From: an uncultured Roseburia sp.
GTDB lineage: Bacteria > Bacillota > Clostridia > Lachnospirales > Lachnospiraceae
Assembly: GCA_947564765.1 (NCBI GenBank)
Contig: CANODN010000120.1
Coordinates: 1 to 6,592 of the forward strand
DNA length: 6,592 bases
Direction: 5' to 3'
This document shows, piece after piece, positions 5,625-6,592 of this stretch (its first letter is position 1; the number at the start of each line of letters is the position of its first letter). A model generated the notes under the pieces. It was given only the letters and a program-made list of their open reading frames with translations. It was not told where the DNA came from and ran no database searches. The translations under genes and the position numbers were made by a program.

Positions 5625-6269
5625 TTATTCATTTTTCGCCAGTCTATTGATATAACAATCCCAGACAAGTTTCATAATAATAAAAAATACCAAATGGGAA
5701 GCGAACCAGATTCCGGAAGGAATGGCGATCCATGTAGAAGCTGCCGTGATCGAATTCCCATTCTGCAAATAAAGAATCACGCATGCAAAGGCAAGAAAAA
5801 CAGCCAGCGGGATGCATGTATTTGACAGTTTAGACAACGTAAAGCGCGGAAATATACAATAGACACAAAAATGAAAAACAATGGTCAGCAAATACAAAAC
5901 GATGGTTGCAGTATGCAAGGAATAGGGACTGCCAGACAGCAGCAGGTCGAAAACGGACCAGATAAATATGGTGATGGAAAATTGATATAATGTATAGAAA
6001 ACAGCTTCATAGCTCCGTTTCGGACAATTTTCGATAACCGAATCACAAAATTCTTTCGTATTCATATCAGCGGTAGATTCATCCCGAAGCTTTCGTTCGT
6101 GATACATACTGATCAAATCCTTACGGAACAGTTCGGAATCATAAATGCCGACACCTTTTGCCCGGACATATTCTGTATTTCGGTTGATTTCGACACGGTC
6201 ATTTTCTGAGAGACCTTTTATGGCGTTGTTGTTTTCAGATACCAGTTTTGCAAGAGCGTTACGTATCAT
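5625..6269 (-). CDS. Four-helix membrane protein linked to a PadR regulator, function unknown
   Basis: This 214-residue protein has a soluble, charged N-terminal part (about 1-87) and four predicted membrane helices (about 89-111, 118-140, 150-168, 178-202), ending in a short cytoplasmic tail. The N-terminal pattern with an acidic/basic helix and EFCDSVIEN (73-81) resembles the helical regions of DUF1048/HAAS-type proteins, which commonly accompany PadR regulators; I make this comparison from memory of the pattern, and it needs a profile search. The start at 6269 overlaps the end of the padR-like gene by 11 bases, and an AGGGGAGG-type ribosome binding site (minus strand, about 6277-6284) lies 7 bases upstream inside that gene, which indicates translational coupling. 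The usual partner role suggested for such pairs is sensing or responding to envelope or drug stress, but the sequence does not show a substrate. Confidence 0.8.
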   Translation of the reverse strand: MIRNALAKLVSENNNAIKGLSENDRVEINRNTEYVRAKGVGIYDSELFRKDLISMYHERKLRDESTADMNTKEFCDSVIENCPKRSYEAVFYTLYQFSITIFIWSVFDLLLSGSPYSLHTATIVLYLLTIVFHFCVYCIFPRFTLSKLSNTCIPLAVFLAFACVILYLQNGNSITAASTWIAIPSGIWFASHLVFFIIMKLVWDCYINRLAKNE

Positions 6270-6579
6270 GTGAGTTCCTCCCCTCTAAAATAAAATGTAC
6301 AGATTGTTCTGTTTCCGAAAAGGCAGTAATAAATCCGTTCAGATATTCCGTGCCCTCCGGGGTAATGCGGTAGTATTTTCTGGAAGGTCCAATGGAAGAA
6401 GGCTCGTAATAAGAAGAAATGAGCTTCTTCTTTTCCAGACGGACAAGTAGAGGATAGATCGTGCTCTCTTTCATATTCTGAAAGCCTGCTTCGGTAAGCA
6501 GTGTAATAATATGGTAGCCGTAAGTGCTCATTTCCGATATAATTTTTAAGATACATCCTTCCAAAAGACCCTTGTTCAT
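6259..6579 (-). CDS. PadR-family transcriptional regulator
   Basis: This 106-residue winged-helix repressor of the short PadR type is recognised by NKGLLEGCILKII (2-14), TYGYHIITLL (19-28), the recognition region ESTIYPLLVRLEKKKLI (38-54) and the wing GPSRKYYRITPEG (64-76), with a short C-terminal dimerisation helix. It most likely represses its own operon, including the overlapping membrane-protein gene, and is released by a ligand or by protein interaction. The ATG at 6579 gives the usual family beginning (MNKGLLEG). However, only 13 upstream bases are in the window, none forms a Shine-Dalgarno, and the frame is open to the window edge, so a start just outside cannot be excluded. The promoter and operator lie beyond the window. 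Confidence 0.92.
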   Translation of the reverse strand: MNKGLLEGCILKIISEMSTYGYHIITLLTEAGFQNMKESTIYPLLVRLEKKKLISSYYEPSSIGPSRKYYRITPEGTEYLNGFITAFSETEQSVHFILEGRNSHDT

Positions 6580-6592
6580 TTGCGAACGATCA

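Overview
The window looks like chromosomal DNA of a low-to-mid GC Gram-positive anaerobe, most likely a Clostridia member of the Lachnospiraceae type. The reasons are strong AGGAGG-type ribosome binding sites, sigma-A promoters, a T-box leader controlling an aminoacyl-tRNA synthetase, a PadR/membrane-protein pair, and hairpin-forming intergenic repeats. The taxonomic call is an inference; there is no rRNA or other marker gene here.

Layout. Bases 1-403 hold no gene I can name: an AT-rich stretch with unconvincing open frames on both strands, a perfect 10-bp inverted repeat (284-320) and a promoter for the next gene. Bases 404-2179 (+) encode a Na+/phosphate cotransporter of the NptA/YjbB type fused to a C-terminal PhoU-like domain. 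A strong extended -10 promoter directly after its stop drives a small coiled-coil/zinc-ribbon protein (2305-2727, +), whose 5' leader contains a short hairpin. Bases 2738-3068 hold a promoter with a perfect palindrome filling its spacer, followed by a complete T-box riboswitch with an ATG specifier, a UGGU bulge, mutually exclusive antiterminator and terminator helices and a T tract. Two further long hairpins (3084-3164) lie between the T-box and metG (3196-5166, +), a full-length methionyl-tRNA synthetase with catalytic, zinc-knuckle, anticodon-binding and C-terminal tRNA-binding (Trbp111-like) parts. metG ends at a rho-independent terminator (5205-5241).

Bases 5275-5593 look like a separate, very short plus-strand transcription unit: a good promoter, a 9-codon ORF and a 41-codon ORF, each with a near-ideal Shine-Dalgarno sequence, and a 17-bp terminator hairpin inside the end of the 41-codon ORF. 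The same hairpin can terminate the convergent minus-strand operon, which consists of a PadR-family repressor (6259-6579) and an overlapping gene for a four-helix membrane protein of unknown function (5625-6269).

Functional picture: phosphate import or homeostasis, translation (MetRS under uncharged tRNA-Met control) and a PadR-regulated membrane protein sit side by side as independent transcription units. The parts least explained by known families are the small-peptide unit at 5275-5593, the palindrome embedded in the metG promoter, and the hairpin element inserted between the T-box and metG.
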